This document shows positions 16,163 through 25,017 of a stretch of DNA of 64,000 nt, in pieces. The translations under genes were made by a program, and so were the position numbers. This stretch comes from an uncultured Eubacteriales bacterium. GTDB lineage: Bacteria; Bacillota; Clostridia; Oscillospirales; Acutalibacteraceae. The stretch is taken from contig OMWP01000008.1 in assembly GCA_900314795.1 (NCBI GenBank), positions 1 to 64,000 of the forward strand. The letters are read 5' to 3'. Within the stretch, counting starts at the first letter, position 1. Every line of letters begins with the position of its first letter. Below the pieces are notes generated by a model. That model made no database searches and was not told the DNA's origin. It was given only the letters and a program-made list of their open reading frames with translations.

Positions 16163-16677
16163 TCGGTTTCCTCCTGTTCCGATTCTTTTTCCTGCTTTTG
16201 CAGATCCTCGCTTTGGATACCGTTGTCGGGGAGTGCTTCATCCGTGAGCACGCTGAGCGTGCCGTTCGGCTCGATGATCCCCCAGCGTACGCTGCTTTCA
16301 TCGGCGATATCCTTTTCTCGCAGAAGTGAGTAGACGTCCTCCCGGCTGATCCGCAGCTTTTTGAGCTGGGTGTCGATCATCTTTCCGTCCTTGATGATGA
16401 TGATCGGATGACCGCAGATCAACGATCGGAATCGCTTGCTCTTCATCATCAACAGCGAGACCAGCAGCTCGATCGCCACGATCATCATGATCGGAACCAA
16501 CGAATTGAGCAGCGGCCGCTCGGCATTTTCAAGCGGGAGCGAGGCGACCTCTGAGATAATCAGCGTGATCACCAGCTCTGAGGTCTGCATATCGCTGACC
16601 TGGCGCTTTCCCATCAGGCGCACGGCGGCGGTAACGATGATGTAGATCAGGATCGTTCTTATCAGTAATGTGAGCAA
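16159..16677 (-). CDS. DUF421 (YetF/YdfR-like) membrane protein
   Basis: A 172-residue protein with three N-terminal transmembrane segments (first at residues 3-20), then the DUF421 cytosolic-type domain, seen in the stretch GHPIIIIKDGKMIDTQLKKL. An acidic Gln/Glu tail ends it. The start is TTG at 16675-16677, supported by AGGAGG 8 nt upstream; no in-frame ATG is better placed. It forms an operon with the DUF4363 gene. Members of this family are frequent in spore formers, but no biochemical role is established. Confidence 0.82.
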   Translation of the reverse strand: MLTLLIRTILIYIIVTAAVRLMGKRQVSDMQTSELVITLIISEVASLPLENAERPLLNSLVPIMMIVAIELLVSLLMMKSKRFRSLICGHPIIIIKDGKMIDTQLKKLRISREDVYSLLREKDIADESSVRWGIIEPNGTLSVLTDEALPDNGIQSEDLQKQEKESEQEETE

Positions 16678-16752
16678 AACACTCGCCTCCTGTCACGTTT
16701 TTTATTATGTGAAAATGCACCAAAAAAATGTATGCAAATTTTGCATGGAAAG

Positions 16753-16780
16753 TTGCATATTTCTTTCAAAGGATTATAAA
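16753..16780 (+). promoter_or_regulatory. Candidate promoter of hprK
   Basis: TTGCAT at 16753-16758, a 16-nt spacer, and TATAAA at 16775-16780. A second -10-like TATAAT lies at 16796-16801 with no good -35. Confidence 0.5.
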
Positions 16781-16883
16781 GATAGGGTGTTGGAGTATAA
16801 TTACAATGTATACGTTAAATTATTAACCGCGCTCAAATACTCCCGTTAATCATACGATTTTATGTCGAGAAAGAAGGCATCTT

Positions 16884-17852
16884 ATGAACAGCAGTCCGTA
16901 TTTCGTAACATTGAAGCGGCTGATCGATGAGATCGGTCTGACAAGCTATTATATGCCCGTAGATCCCGAGGAGATCCACATCACGGTTACCGACGTCGAC
17001 CGCCCGGGTCTGGAGCTGGTCGGACACCTCAAATACTATGACAGCCGCTATCTGATCGCCTTCGGACGGACGGAAATGTCGTTCCTTGAATTGGAAAAAA
17101 AGCAGACCCAGCTCGAACAGCTCGAGCCGATCATCAGCCAAAAGCCGCCCGCGATGATCATCGCGCGTAATATTGAACCGCTCGAGTCGATGCTGGAGCT
17201 GGGGCGCAAATACATGGTGCCGATTTTGACCACTGCCGATTCCACCTCCGAGGTGGACGCGGCGATCGTATCGTTCCTGAATGTGGAGCTGGCACAGCGC
17301 ATTACCCGCCACGGTGTCTTGGTCGAGGTGTACGGCGAAGGTATCCTGCTGATCGGCGACAGCGGCGTCGGTAAATCCGAGACCGCCATCGAGCTGATCA
17401 AGCGCGGTCATCGCCTGATCGCCGACGACGCGGTCGAGATCAAGCGTGTCTCAAAAAAATCACTGATCGGTTCTTCTCCCGAAAATATCCGCCACTTTAT
17501 CGAGTTGCGTGGTATCGGCATCATCAACGCCCGCCGCATCTTCGGTATCGGCGCGGTCAAGGTCAGCGAGAAGATCGATCTGGTCATCAACCTCGAGCTG
17601 TGGAACAGCAAGAAGGTCTATGACCGCATGGGAATGGACAACGAGTATATGGAGATCCTCGGCATCGAGATCCCTGTCGTCACCATCCCCGTCAAGCCCG
17701 GCCGTAACCTCGCGGTCATCATCGAGGTCGCCGCCATGAACCATCGCCAGAAGAAGATGGGCTACAACGGCGCGCAGGAGCTTTTGCAGAACCTCGGCAT
17801 GGATATCAGCCCCGAGGATATCGGCAAGAAGAAGATTGATACGAATTGGTGA
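16884..17852 (+). CDS. hprK: HPr kinase/phosphorylase
   Basis: HprK phosphorylates and dephosphorylates Ser46 of HPr and so sets carbon catabolite repression in Firmicutes. At 322 residues it has the normal length. The Walker A motif GDSGVGKSETA begins near residue 158 and is followed by LIADDAVEIKR; the HprK signature EILGIEIPVVTIPV lies near residue 258. ATG 16884 follows AAGAAGG. The gene opens the hprK-murB-rapZ-whiA neighbourhood. A Family A repeat begins at the stop codon itself. Confidence 0.96.
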   Translation: MNSSPYFVTLKRLIDEIGLTSYYMPVDPEEIHITVTDVDRPGLELVGHLKYYDSRYLIAFGRTEMSFLELEKKQTQLEQLEPIISQKPPAMIIARNIEPLESMLELGRKYMVPILTTADSTSEVDAAIVSFLNVELAQRITRHGVLVEVYGEGILLIGDSGVGKSETAIELIKRGHRLIADDAVEIKRVSKKSLIGSSPENIRHFIELRGIGIINARRIFGIGAVKVSEKIDLVINLELWNSKKVYDRMGMDNEYMEILGIEIPVVTIPVKPGRNLAVIIEVAAMNHRQKKMGYNGAQELLQNLGMDISPEDIGKKKIDTNW

Positions 17853-17959
17853 GGAGTTGTCCAAATCTTTGATTTGGTTTACAACTCCCACGCAACAGCG
17901 CTCCAAGAATCGGAGCGGGCGATCAAGTCCGCGAACGATGATTGGCTAAGCGCCACTGC
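17851..17959 (+). repeat. Family A element, copy A2
   Basis: Hairpin 1 has outer arms ggagttgt (17853-17860) and acaactcc (17881-17888), and inner arms ccaaatc/gatttgg. Hairpin 2 has arms agcgct (17897-17902) and agcgcc (17949-17954), with gattggct before the 3' arm and actgc after. A partial 3' half-copy (ctgattgactgagcgccact) is at 18011-18030. Confidence 0.85.
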
Positions 17960-18084
17960 GAGAACATTTTCCATATGAAGGAGCTTTTCAGGGATTTGAT
18001 ATCGATCACACTGATTGACTGAGCGCCACTGCAAAGCACCTTAGTTGCATGAAATGTGACAAAATGAGTATTCATGGAGAAACT

Positions 18085-18987
18085 ATGAAGTATTTAACTG
18101 ATATATTAAACAGCAAGAATATTACGTATGTGTGCAACGAGCCTATGTCGGCTCATACCACCTTCAAGATCGGCGGTGCGGCGGACATTTTGATCACCGT
18201 CAGGACGATCGACGAGCTGCAAACTGCGGTCAACGCCTGCAAAGCCTCCGACATCCCCGTGATGATCCTCGGCAACGGCTCCAATCTGTTGGTGTCCGAC
18301 AACGGCATCGAGGGCGCGGTGATCACACTGGACGGCGATTTCAAGGAGATCACTGTTGACGGCGATACCATCACCTCCGGCGCGGGCGCGAAGCTCAGCC
18401 GACTGTGCAGTGTCGCGCTCGAGAACAGCCTCACCGGGTTGGAATTTGCCTACGGCATCCCCGGATCTGTCGGCGGCGCTATGTACATGAACGCGGGCGC
18501 TTACGGCGGTGAGATGAAGGATGTTGCGTTGAGCGTGACGGCATTGACCCCCGACGGCGAGATACACGAGGTCCCTGCCGAGGAGCTGCAGCTCGGCTAC
18601 CGCACCAGCGTATTTAAGACTAACGGAGATATTATTCTTTTTTCGAAATATAAATTAGAGCAGGGCGATCAGGCCGCCATCAAAGCGAAGATGGACGATG
18701 TGATGGATCGCCGCAAAACCAAACAGCCGCTCGAGTTCCCCTCGGCAGGCTCGGTGTTCAAGCGTCCCGAGGGCGCGTTCGCCGGTACGCTGATCGAACA
18801 ATGCGGGCTCAAGGGCAAGACCGTCGGCGGCGCTCAGGTCAGCGAAAAGCACGCCGGCTTCATCATCAATATCGGCGGTGCGACCTGTGACGATGTGATG
18901 GGTCTTGTCAAGCTCGTGCAGGATACCGTCAAAGCTGAGACAGGCTATTTCCTCGAGCGCGAGATCATCCGAACCGGCAGAGAATAA
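18085..18987 (+). CDS. murB: UDP-N-acetylenolpyruvoylglucosamine reductase
   Basis: MurB reduces UDP-GlcNAc-enolpyruvate to UDP-MurNAc with FAD and NADPH in peptidoglycan synthesis. It is 300 residues long. The FAD-binding part shows NEPMSAHTTFKIGGAAD near the N-terminus and GNGSNLLVSDNGIEGAV at about residues 66-82; IPGSVGGAMYMNAGAYGGEM is the central FAD/substrate motif; the C-terminal FKRPEGAFAG to GGAQVSEKHAGF marks a type II (short) MurB. ATG 18085 follows ATGGAGA; the ORF to 18049 has no better site. The neighbour pair hprK and rapZ is usual in clostridia. Confidence 0.95.
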   Translation: MKYLTDILNSKNITYVCNEPMSAHTTFKIGGAADILITVRTIDELQTAVNACKASDIPVMILGNGSNLLVSDNGIEGAVITLDGDFKEITVDGDTITSGAGAKLSRLCSVALENSLTGLEFAYGIPGSVGGAMYMNAGAYGGEMKDVALSVTALTPDGEIHEVPAEELQLGYRTSVFKTNGDIILFSKYKLEQGDQAAIKAKMDDVMDRRKTKQPLEFPSAGSVFKRPEGAFAGTLIEQCGLKGKTVGGAQVSEKHAGFIINIGGATCDDVMGLVKLVQDTVKAETGYFLEREIIRTGRE

Positions 18988-19009
18988 AAACTCTTTTACT
19001 TGCTTAAGA

Positions 19010-19034
19010 GTAGGGGAGGGGCTTGCTCCTCCCG
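19010..19034 (+). repeat. Family E hairpin repeat
   Basis: It has the same 8-bp stem and cttg loop as the copies at 11149 and 22171. It lies between murB and rapZ. Confidence 0.8.
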
Positions 19035-19083
19035 AACTTTATTCAACCAATGAGCTAACCCTTTACAGAAAGGAGCAGTGTAT

Positions 19084-19950
19084 ATGGAATTTGTCATATT
19101 GACCGGACTCTCCGGCGCGGGTAAGACCAACGCCCTGCACGCCATGGAGGACAGCGGCTATTACTGCGTGGATAACCTGCCGCCGTTGTTGCTCGAGACC
19201 TTCTACGATCTTTGCGACAACTCCACGGATAACCGTATGAAAAAGGTTGCCGTGGTAGCGGACGCGCGATCCGGTGAGATGTTCGCCGACATTCCCGAGG
19301 TGCTCTCCAAGCTCCGACTGGAGGGTAAGCCGTTCAAGATCCTGTTCCTCGATGCAAAGCCCAACACATTGCTCGTGCGATTCAAGGGAACCCGCCGCAA
19401 GCATCCGCTGATCAGCGAGATCGCCTCCGGCTCGATCGAAGAAGCAGTCGAGCTCGAGAATGAGCTGATGAACGGCGTGAAAGCGATGGCGGACTATGTG
19501 GTCGATACGACCTTTATGAATCCGAATGAGCTCAAGGAGCGTGTGACGACCCTGTTCTCCGCAGGCGCTCACGATACCCTGCTTGTCACCTGCGTCTCCT
19601 TCGGCTACAAATACGGGATTCCGCCCGAGGCGGATATGGTGTTGGACGTTCGCTGTCTGCCCAATCCCTTTTACATCAAAGAGCTGAAATCCCTGACCGG
19701 TCTTGACGAACAGGTGCGCAATTATATCTGTAGCTTCGACATCACGGGGGAGTTCCTTGAACACCTCTATGCGTTTATCGATTATCTCCTCACGCTTTAC
19801 CGCAACGAGGGCAAGAGCGAGCTGGTGATCGGCGTAGGCTGTACCGGCGGCAAACACCGTTCCGTCACCGTCGCCCGCATGCTGAACACCCACCTGCTCG
19901 AAAACGGACAGAAGTCCGCGATCCATCACAGAGATATCTGGAAAGCCTGA
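19084..19950 (+). CDS. rapZ: RNase adapter protein RapZ (YvcJ)
   Basis: A 288-residue nucleotide-binding protein of the RapZ/YvcJ family. Walker A GLSGAGKT is at residues 8-15, followed by ALEDSGYYCVDNLP-type sequence (here AMEDSGYYCVDNLPP). The C-terminal GVGCTGGKHRSVTVA is the second family signature. The ORF could begin at GTG 19078, but AGGAG at 19071-19075 gives an 8-nt spacing only for ATG 19084. In Firmicutes the family lies beside glmR/yvcK and whiA; here glmR is missing from its usual place (see findings). Confidence 0.94.
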   Translation: MEFVILTGLSGAGKTNALHAMEDSGYYCVDNLPPLLLETFYDLCDNSTDNRMKKVAVVADARSGEMFADIPEVLSKLRLEGKPFKILFLDAKPNTLLVRFKGTRRKHPLISEIASGSIEEAVELENELMNGVKAMADYVVDTTFMNPNELKERVTTLFSAGAHDTLLVTCVSFGYKYGIPPEADMVLDVRCLPNPFYIKELKSLTGLDEQVRNYICSFDITGEFLEHLYAFIDYLLTLYRNEGKSELVIGVGCTGGKHRSVTVARMLNTHLLENGQKSAIHHRDIWKA

Positions 19951-19954
19951 AATA

Positions 19955-20050
19955 ATTAGGAATTAGGAGATAGGAATTAGGAATTAAGGTAAAAGCGGAA
20001 GCGTGGGAGTGAGATTCAATTCCTCATTCCTCATTCCTCATTCCTCATTA
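19955..20050. repeat. Family F short direct repeats replacing the usual glmR slot
   Basis: The 105-nt gap between rapZ and whiA is almost entirely simple repeats: taggaattagga units (about 19955-19990) and then attcctc repeated four times (about 20017-20047). The second series is immediately followed by the whiA start. Confidence 0.7.
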
Positions 20051-20055
20051 AAAAA

Positions 20056-20973
20056 GTGTCTTTTTCATCCGATACAAAGCGGGAGATCTGCCAGAAGCTC
20101 TCCACCCGTACGCCGCTCCAGTACAGCGAGCTGTACGCGATGCTGCTGCTCGGCAGAGAGTTCACTTCCCGCCGCATTATATTCAAAACAGAAAACGAAG
20201 ATGTGTTCTCGCATTTTGTCTTTTTGATCAGCCGATTGTTCAAGGCGAAGTGTGAGGTGATCGCTCCCTTAAAAGGGGAGAGCGGCCGCAATCGTGCCTT
20301 CACTGTCACCGTGACCTCTCCCGAAAAATGCCGCAGGATCTTTGAGCATTACGGACACGAGGATCGCGACGTGAATCTGCGCGTCAACCGCGCTAACATC
20401 GATGACGAGGAGGAACAGCGCGCCTTTATCCGCGGCGCATTCCTCGCCTGCGGCTCCGTCACGGATCCCGAAAAGGCGTATCATCTGGAGTTCGCGGTCA
20501 GTCACCGCAACCTGTGCATGGATATCTGCCGTCTGGTCGATGAGATCCAGGATTGCGACGTCAGTCCCAAGCTGTTGACCCGCGGCGGCAACTACATCGG
20601 CTACATCAAGGACAGTGAGCAGATCACCGATCTGCTGACCTATATGGGCGCGGTCGTCGCGTCGATGAACGTGATGGGTACCAAAGCGCTCAAACAGGTG
20701 CGCAATACCGCCAACCGCCGTGCCAATTCCGAGATCGCGAATCTGCAAAAGACAGCTTCGGCGTCCGCAAGACAGATCAAGGCGATCAATAAGCTCAAAA
20801 AGAACGGCAGATATAACCTGCTGCCTGAGGAGTTGAAGATCGTGGCGCAGCTGAGATACGATTATCCCGAGCTGACGCTCCGTGATCTGGGCGCAAAGCT
20901 CGATCCGCCGATCTCCCGCAGCGGCGTGAACCATCGTTTGGAGAAAATCATCCGCCTCGCCGAGGAGGAGTAA
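20056..20973 (+). CDS. whiA: DNA-binding regulator WhiA
   Basis: WhiA is a conserved Gram-positive protein with a LAGLIDADG-endonuclease-like N-terminal part and a C-terminal helix-turn-helix (here near YPELTLRDLGAKLDPPISRS, about residues 272-291). It is linked to cell division and chromosome segregation. At 305 residues it has the normal length. It begins with GTG, giving the canonical N-terminus MSFSSDTKRE; no ribosome site precedes it, only the attcctc repeats and an A-run, so translation may be weak or leaderless. NRRANSEIANLQKT is also a family motif. Confidence 0.93.
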   Translation: MSFSSDTKREICQKLSTRTPLQYSELYAMLLLGREFTSRRIIFKTENEDVFSHFVFLISRLFKAKCEVIAPLKGESGRNRAFTVTVTSPEKCRRIFEHYGHEDRDVNLRVNRANIDDEEEQRAFIRGAFLACGSVTDPEKAYHLEFAVSHRNLCMDICRLVDEIQDCDVSPKLLTRGGNYIGYIKDSEQITDLLTYMGAVVASMNVMGTKALKQVRNTANRRANSEIANLQKTASASARQIKAINKLKKNGRYNLLPEELKIVAQLRYDYPELTLRDLGAKLDPPISRSGVNHRLEKIIRLAEEE

Positions 20974-21038
20974 GGACTCAATAAATCGCAGGGATGACCA
21001 CCGGTCATCCCCACAGCATTGATCGAAAGAGGAAAAAT

Positions 21039-21284
21039 ATGGCTGAACTGAATGACAAAATGGATTTTGAAGAGGCGTACGCCGCACTGCGTGAGGTCGT
21101 CACACAGCTTGAAAATCCGAAGAATAAGATTGAAGAAAACATCGCTCTATATGAGAAGGCGTGCCGTTTGGTGCTCCTTTGCCGCCGCAAGCTCGACGAA
21201 GCAAAGATGCAGATCACCGATATCAACGAGCGTATCGCGCAGCTCAGGGACAGCGGCGACGCCATTTTTGAGGAAGAATCATGA
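21039..21284 (+). CDS. xseB: Exodeoxyribonuclease VII small subunit
   Basis: An 81-residue helical protein that associates with XseA to degrade single-stranded DNA. The hallmarks are MDFEEAYAALREVVTQLEN at the N-terminus, then a basic-acidic coiled region with LCRRKLDEAKMQI. ATG 21039 follows AAAGAGGA; the upstream ATG at 20994 has no support. xseA, which normally precedes it, is not in the window. The stop overlaps the ispA start (ATGA). Confidence 0.93.
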   Translation: MAELNDKMDFEEAYAALREVVTQLENPKNKIEENIALYEKACRLVLLCRRKLDEAKMQITDINERIAQLRDSGDAIFEEES

Positions 21285-22153
21285 AAGATTACGTAAAAGA
21301 AATAGAAGCCGCCATCGAGCGGTACATTCCGCAGGAAAAGGCGGCGGAGCAACAGCTGATCGACGCGGTGCGCTATTCGCTGAATCTTAAGGGCAAGCGA
21401 GTGCGCCCCTCACTGACGCTGGCGTTCGCCGAGTTATGCGGCGGATCGGTTGACGCGGCGATGCCGTTTGCGTGCGCGGTGGAGATGGTACATACCTATT
21501 CGCTGATCCACGACGATCTGCCCTGCATGGATAACGATGATTTCAGACGCGGACAACCCACGAATCATAAAGTGTTCGGCGAGAATATCGCCCTGTTAGC
21601 GGGTGACGCTTTGCAAAGCATGGCGTATACCGCAATGCTCAGCGACGAGGCGGTAGCCGCAGTCGGCGGAGTAAGAGCCGCCCGCGCCGCGCATATCTTG
21701 GCAGAAAAATCCGGCTTGCTCGGCATGGTGGGTGGTCAGGTGATCGATCTGTCGATGGAGCACAAAACCGTCGACATCGAGCTCGTCCGACTCATGGAGG
21801 AGAAAAAGACCGCCAATCTGATCGAAGCCGCCTGCATGATGGGCTGTGTCGTCGCGGGCGCAGAGGAAGAAAAGATCAACGCCGCCGAGCGATACGCCCA
21901 TGCCATCGGGCTGGCGTTCCAGATCGTGGATGATATCCTCGACGTGACCTCGACCGCAGAGGAGCTCGGCAAGCCGATCGGCAGTGACATCGACAACGAG
22001 AAGAGCACCTTTATGTCAATGCTCGATATTGAGCGCTGCCGCGAGTCGGTCGCATGGCTCACCGAAGAAGCGATCGACGCGCTGAATGTATTCGACGGCG
22101 ACACCAAGGATCTGGCGGATTTTGCCGTTGCCTTGGCAAACAGAAAAAAATAA
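21281..22153 (+). CDS. ispA: Geranylgeranyl/farnesyl diphosphate synthase
   Basis: A short-chain trans-prenyltransferase, 290 residues, that condenses isopentenyl diphosphate with allylic diphosphates. The first Asp-rich motif is DDLPCMDNDDFRRG (about residues 78-91), the second is FQIVDDILDVTS (about 211-222), and NLKGKRVRPSLTL lies near the N-terminus. ATGA overlap with xseB. dxs follows 120 nt downstream and ispE lies at 61.5 kb, so the window encodes the start, a kinase and the first polymerising step of isoprenoid synthesis. Confidence 0.93.
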   Translation: MKDYVKEIEAAIERYIPQEKAAEQQLIDAVRYSLNLKGKRVRPSLTLAFAELCGGSVDAAMPFACAVEMVHTYSLIHDDLPCMDNDDFRRGQPTNHKVFGENIALLAGDALQSMAYTAMLSDEAVAAVGGVRAARAAHILAEKSGLLGMVGGQVIDLSMEHKTVDIELVRLMEEKKTANLIEAACMMGCVVAGAEEEKINAAERYAHAIGLAFQIVDDILDVTSTAEELGKPIGSDIDNEKSTFMSMLDIERCRESVAWLTEEAIDALNVFDGDTKDLADFAVALANRKK

Positions 22154-22170
22154 TTAATCTACCTATTATC

Positions 22171-22195
22171 GTAGGGGAGGGGCTTGCTCCTCCCG
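22171..22195 (+). repeat. Family E hairpin repeat
   Basis: It is identical in its core to the copies at 11149 and 19010 and sits between ispA and dxs. Confidence 0.8.
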
Positions 22196-22273
22196 CACGC
22201 ATGATTTGCGGAATACTTCCGTGGAATCGGTGTTAATTGCATTGAATGATAGAGAATACAGAGTTTAATCATT

Positions 22274-24142
22274 ATGTCATACGAGATTTTGTCAAAAATT
22301 GAATCTCCCGCCGACGTCAAGGCGCTTTCCGCGGAGCAGCTCGATCAGCTTTGTGACGAGATCCGCGAAAAGCTGATTGACGTAGTGTCGGTCAACGGCG
22401 GCCATCTATCCTCCAACCTCGGTGTGGTGGAGCTGACGGTGGCGCTGCATCGGGTATTCGATTGCCCCGCCGACAGCATTGTGTTCGACGTCGGTCACCA
22501 GAGCTATACCCACAAGATGCTCACGGGTCGCTACAACGAGATCGACACGATCCGCCGCGAGGGCGGGCTGTCGGGCTTTCCCAAGCGTTGTGAGAGCGCA
22601 TACGACGCGTTCAACGCGGGTCATGCCTCCACCTCGATCTCCGCGGCGCTCGGCATCGCGAAGGCAAAGCTTTTGACGGGAGACCCCTCCTATACGATCG
22701 CCGTGATCGGCGACGGCTCGCTGACGGGCGGCATGGCTTATGAAGGGCTCAACAATGCCGGTCAGCATAAAAAGAACTTTATCGTGATACTCAACGATAA
22801 CCGTATGTCCATCAGCCGCAATGTCGGCGCGATGGCGCGGTATCTTTCCTCGATACGGCTGCAGCCGTGGTATCGGCGCTTAAAGCGCGGTACCGAGCGC
22901 GCGTTGTCGAAGATCCCGCTTTTAGGCAGACCGATCGGCAATGTGCTCAAGCGCTCCAAGTCGAAGGTCAAGCATGTGATGTACCGTCACACCATCTTCG
23001 ATAAGCTGGGGCTCTCCTACTACGGCCCCGTTGACGGTCACAACATGGAAGAGCTGACGAACGCGCTGAACACGGTCAAGCAGTCTAAGGATCCCGCCCT
23101 GCTTCATGTGGTGACCAAAAAGGGCAAGGGCTATAAGTACGCGGAGGATGATTCCGCGTCTTACCACGGCGTCGGCTCCTTCAACATCGACACCGGCGAG
23201 CCGATCAGCTCCGACAAGAACTTCTCCGCCGTATTCGGCGAAAAGCTCTGCGAATTGGCACAGGCGGATCAGCGCGTCTGCGCGGTGACTGCCGCGATGC
23301 GCACGGGTACGGGCTTGGTGGATTTCGCAAAGCAATATCGCGACCGCTTCTTTGACGTCGGCATTGCCGAGGAGCACGCGGTCACCTTTGCGGCAGGGCT
23401 GGCAGTCAATGGACTGTTGCCCGTTTTTGCGGTGTACTCGACCTTTTTACAGCGCAGTTACGACCAGTTGATCCACGATGTTTCCATGCAGCACGCCCAT
23501 CTGGTGCTCGGCATCGACCGCGCCGGTGTGGTCGGTGAGGACGGCGAGACCCATCAAGGCTTGTTTGATGTATCGATGCTCAACGCGATCCCCGACACCA
23601 CGATCTATTCGCCGTGTTACTTTGACGGTCTGGAAAGCGCGCTGACGGCTGCGCTGTTCGACTGCGAAGCCTTAGCGGCGGTGCGCTATCCGCGCGGCAG
23701 TGAGGGCACAAAGCCCGAGGGATATACCATCGAAAACCTGAATTACGATATCGTCGGCGACAAGGACGCCGACACCCTGCTCATCACCTACGGCAGACTG
23801 TTCAATGAGGCGGTTGAAGCGAGAAGGAACCTGCAACAACAGGGCAAAAAGCTCTGTATCCTCAAGCTCTGCCGCATCAAGCCGATCGATGAAAACGCGG
23901 TGCGGTTTGCCGCGGACTATCCGCATATCCGTTTCTTTGAAGAGGGGATGGCAAGCGGCGGTACGGCGCAGCTGTTCCGCACGATGTTGGATGATCTGAG
24001 CTACAGCGGCGATTATCAGATAACGGCTGTCGATGATCGCTATGTCCCGCATGCGTCCGTGAAGAATACGCTGAAAAATCTCGGCTTTGACGCAGCATCA
24101 ATGGCGCGAGCCGTACAGCAAAACGAAGAGGTGAGCGGATGA
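22274..24142 (+). CDS. dxs: 1-deoxy-D-xylulose-5-phosphate synthase
   Basis: DXS joins pyruvate and glyceraldehyde 3-phosphate with thiamine diphosphate, the first step of the MEP pathway. At 622 residues it is normal. Visible motifs: GGHLSSNLGVVELTVALH, the thiamine motif GDGSLTGGMAYEGLNNAG (about residues 142-159), DVGIAEEHAVTFAAGLA (about 362-378) and YPRGSEG in the C-terminal domain. ATG 22274 has only a weak upstream purine stretch. The last 4 nt overlap tlyA. Confidence 0.96.
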   Translation: MSYEILSKIESPADVKALSAEQLDQLCDEIREKLIDVVSVNGGHLSSNLGVVELTVALHRVFDCPADSIVFDVGHQSYTHKMLTGRYNEIDTIRREGGLSGFPKRCESAYDAFNAGHASTSISAALGIAKAKLLTGDPSYTIAVIGDGSLTGGMAYEGLNNAGQHKKNFIVILNDNRMSISRNVGAMARYLSSIRLQPWYRRLKRGTERALSKIPLLGRPIGNVLKRSKSKVKHVMYRHTIFDKLGLSYYGPVDGHNMEELTNALNTVKQSKDPALLHVVTKKGKGYKYAEDDSASYHGVGSFNIDTGEPISSDKNFSAVFGEKLCELAQADQRVCAVTAAMRTGTGLVDFAKQYRDRFFDVGIAEEHAVTFAAGLAVNGLLPVFAVYSTFLQRSYDQLIHDVSMQHAHLVLGIDRAGVVGEDGETHQGLFDVSMLNAIPDTTIYSPCYFDGLESALTAALFDCEALAAVRYPRGSEGTKPEGYTIENLNYDIVGDKDADTLLITYGRLFNEAVEARRNLQQQGKKLCILKLCRIKPIDENAVRFAADYPHIRFFEEGMASGGTAQLFRTMLDDLSYSGDYQITAVDDRYVPHASVKNTLKNLGFDAASMARAVQQNEEVSG

Positions 24143-24942
24143 AGAAACGGCTGGATGTCCTGTTAGTGGAAAAAGGCTTTTTTGAAAGCCGCGAAAAGGC
24201 GAAGGCGGTCATCATGTCGGGCTGTGTCTACGTCAACAACCAAAAAGCGGATAAGGCAGGCTCGAATTATGACGAGAACGCCGCCGTTGAGGTGCGTGAC
24301 AACCGCATGCGCTATGTATCGCGCGGCGGCTATAAGCTCGAAAAGGCGATGGAGGTCTTTCCGATCTCGCTCGACGGCAAGGTGACGATGGATATCGGCG
24401 CTTCGACCGGCGGCTTCACCGATTGCATGCTCCAAAACGGCGCCAAAAAGGTCTATGCCGTTGACGTCGGCTACGGTCAGCTGGCGTGGAAGCTCAGAAA
24501 CAATGAACGCGTCGTCAATCTCGAACGTACCAATATGCGCTATGTCACCTGTGAGCAGGTACCCGAGGCGGTGGATTTCTTCTCCGTTGACGTTGCCTTT
24601 ATCTCGCTCAAGCTGATTCTTCCTGCGGCACGCGGCGTGTGTGCCGACGACGCACAGGCGGTCTGTCTGATCAAACCGCAGTTTGAGGCAGGGCGTGAGA
24701 ACGTCGGCAAAAACGGCGTGGTGCGCGATCAAAAGGTGCACCAAAGCGTCGTGCAGGAGATCATTGACTTCTGCCTGCAAAACGGTTTTTCCGTCTGCGG
24801 ACTGGATTATTCACCCATCAAGGGTCCGCAGGGTAATATCGAATACCTACTGTATATCAAGCGCTCGGATACTCCTGAGAACCTTCTCACGGCAACTGCC
24901 GCCGAGGTGGTCACGGCATCGCACGAGGCGCTCGATCAATAA
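24139..24942 (+). CDS. tlyA: TlyA-family rRNA 2'-O-methyltransferase
   Basis: A 267-residue protein with an N-terminal S4 RNA-binding domain (KKRLDVLLVEKGFFESREKA, residues 2-21) and an FtsJ-like methyltransferase domain (MDIGASTGGFTDCML, about residues 84-98; KPQFEAGRENVGKNG further on). Mycobacterial TlyA methylates cytidine 2'-OH in both rRNAs; the clostridial target is assumed similar. ATGA overlap with dxs. The order dxs-tlyA-nadK-argR-recN is the usual clostridial cluster. Confidence 0.93.
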   Translation: MKKRLDVLLVEKGFFESREKAKAVIMSGCVYVNNQKADKAGSNYDENAAVEVRDNRMRYVSRGGYKLEKAMEVFPISLDGKVTMDIGASTGGFTDCMLQNGAKKVYAVDVGYGQLAWKLRNNERVVNLERTNMRYVTCEQVPEAVDFFSVDVAFISLKLILPAARGVCADDAQAVCLIKPQFEAGRENVGKNGVVRDQKVHQSVVQEIIDFCLQNGFSVCGLDYSPIKGPQGNIEYLLYIKRSDTPENLLTATAAEVVTASHEALDQ

Positions 24943-25017
24943 ATACCGGTGTTGTTCAAGGCGGGTAAGAGGAACCTGTCCCGCCGATCTATGACACCAA
25001 AAGCATTGGGGGAACTT

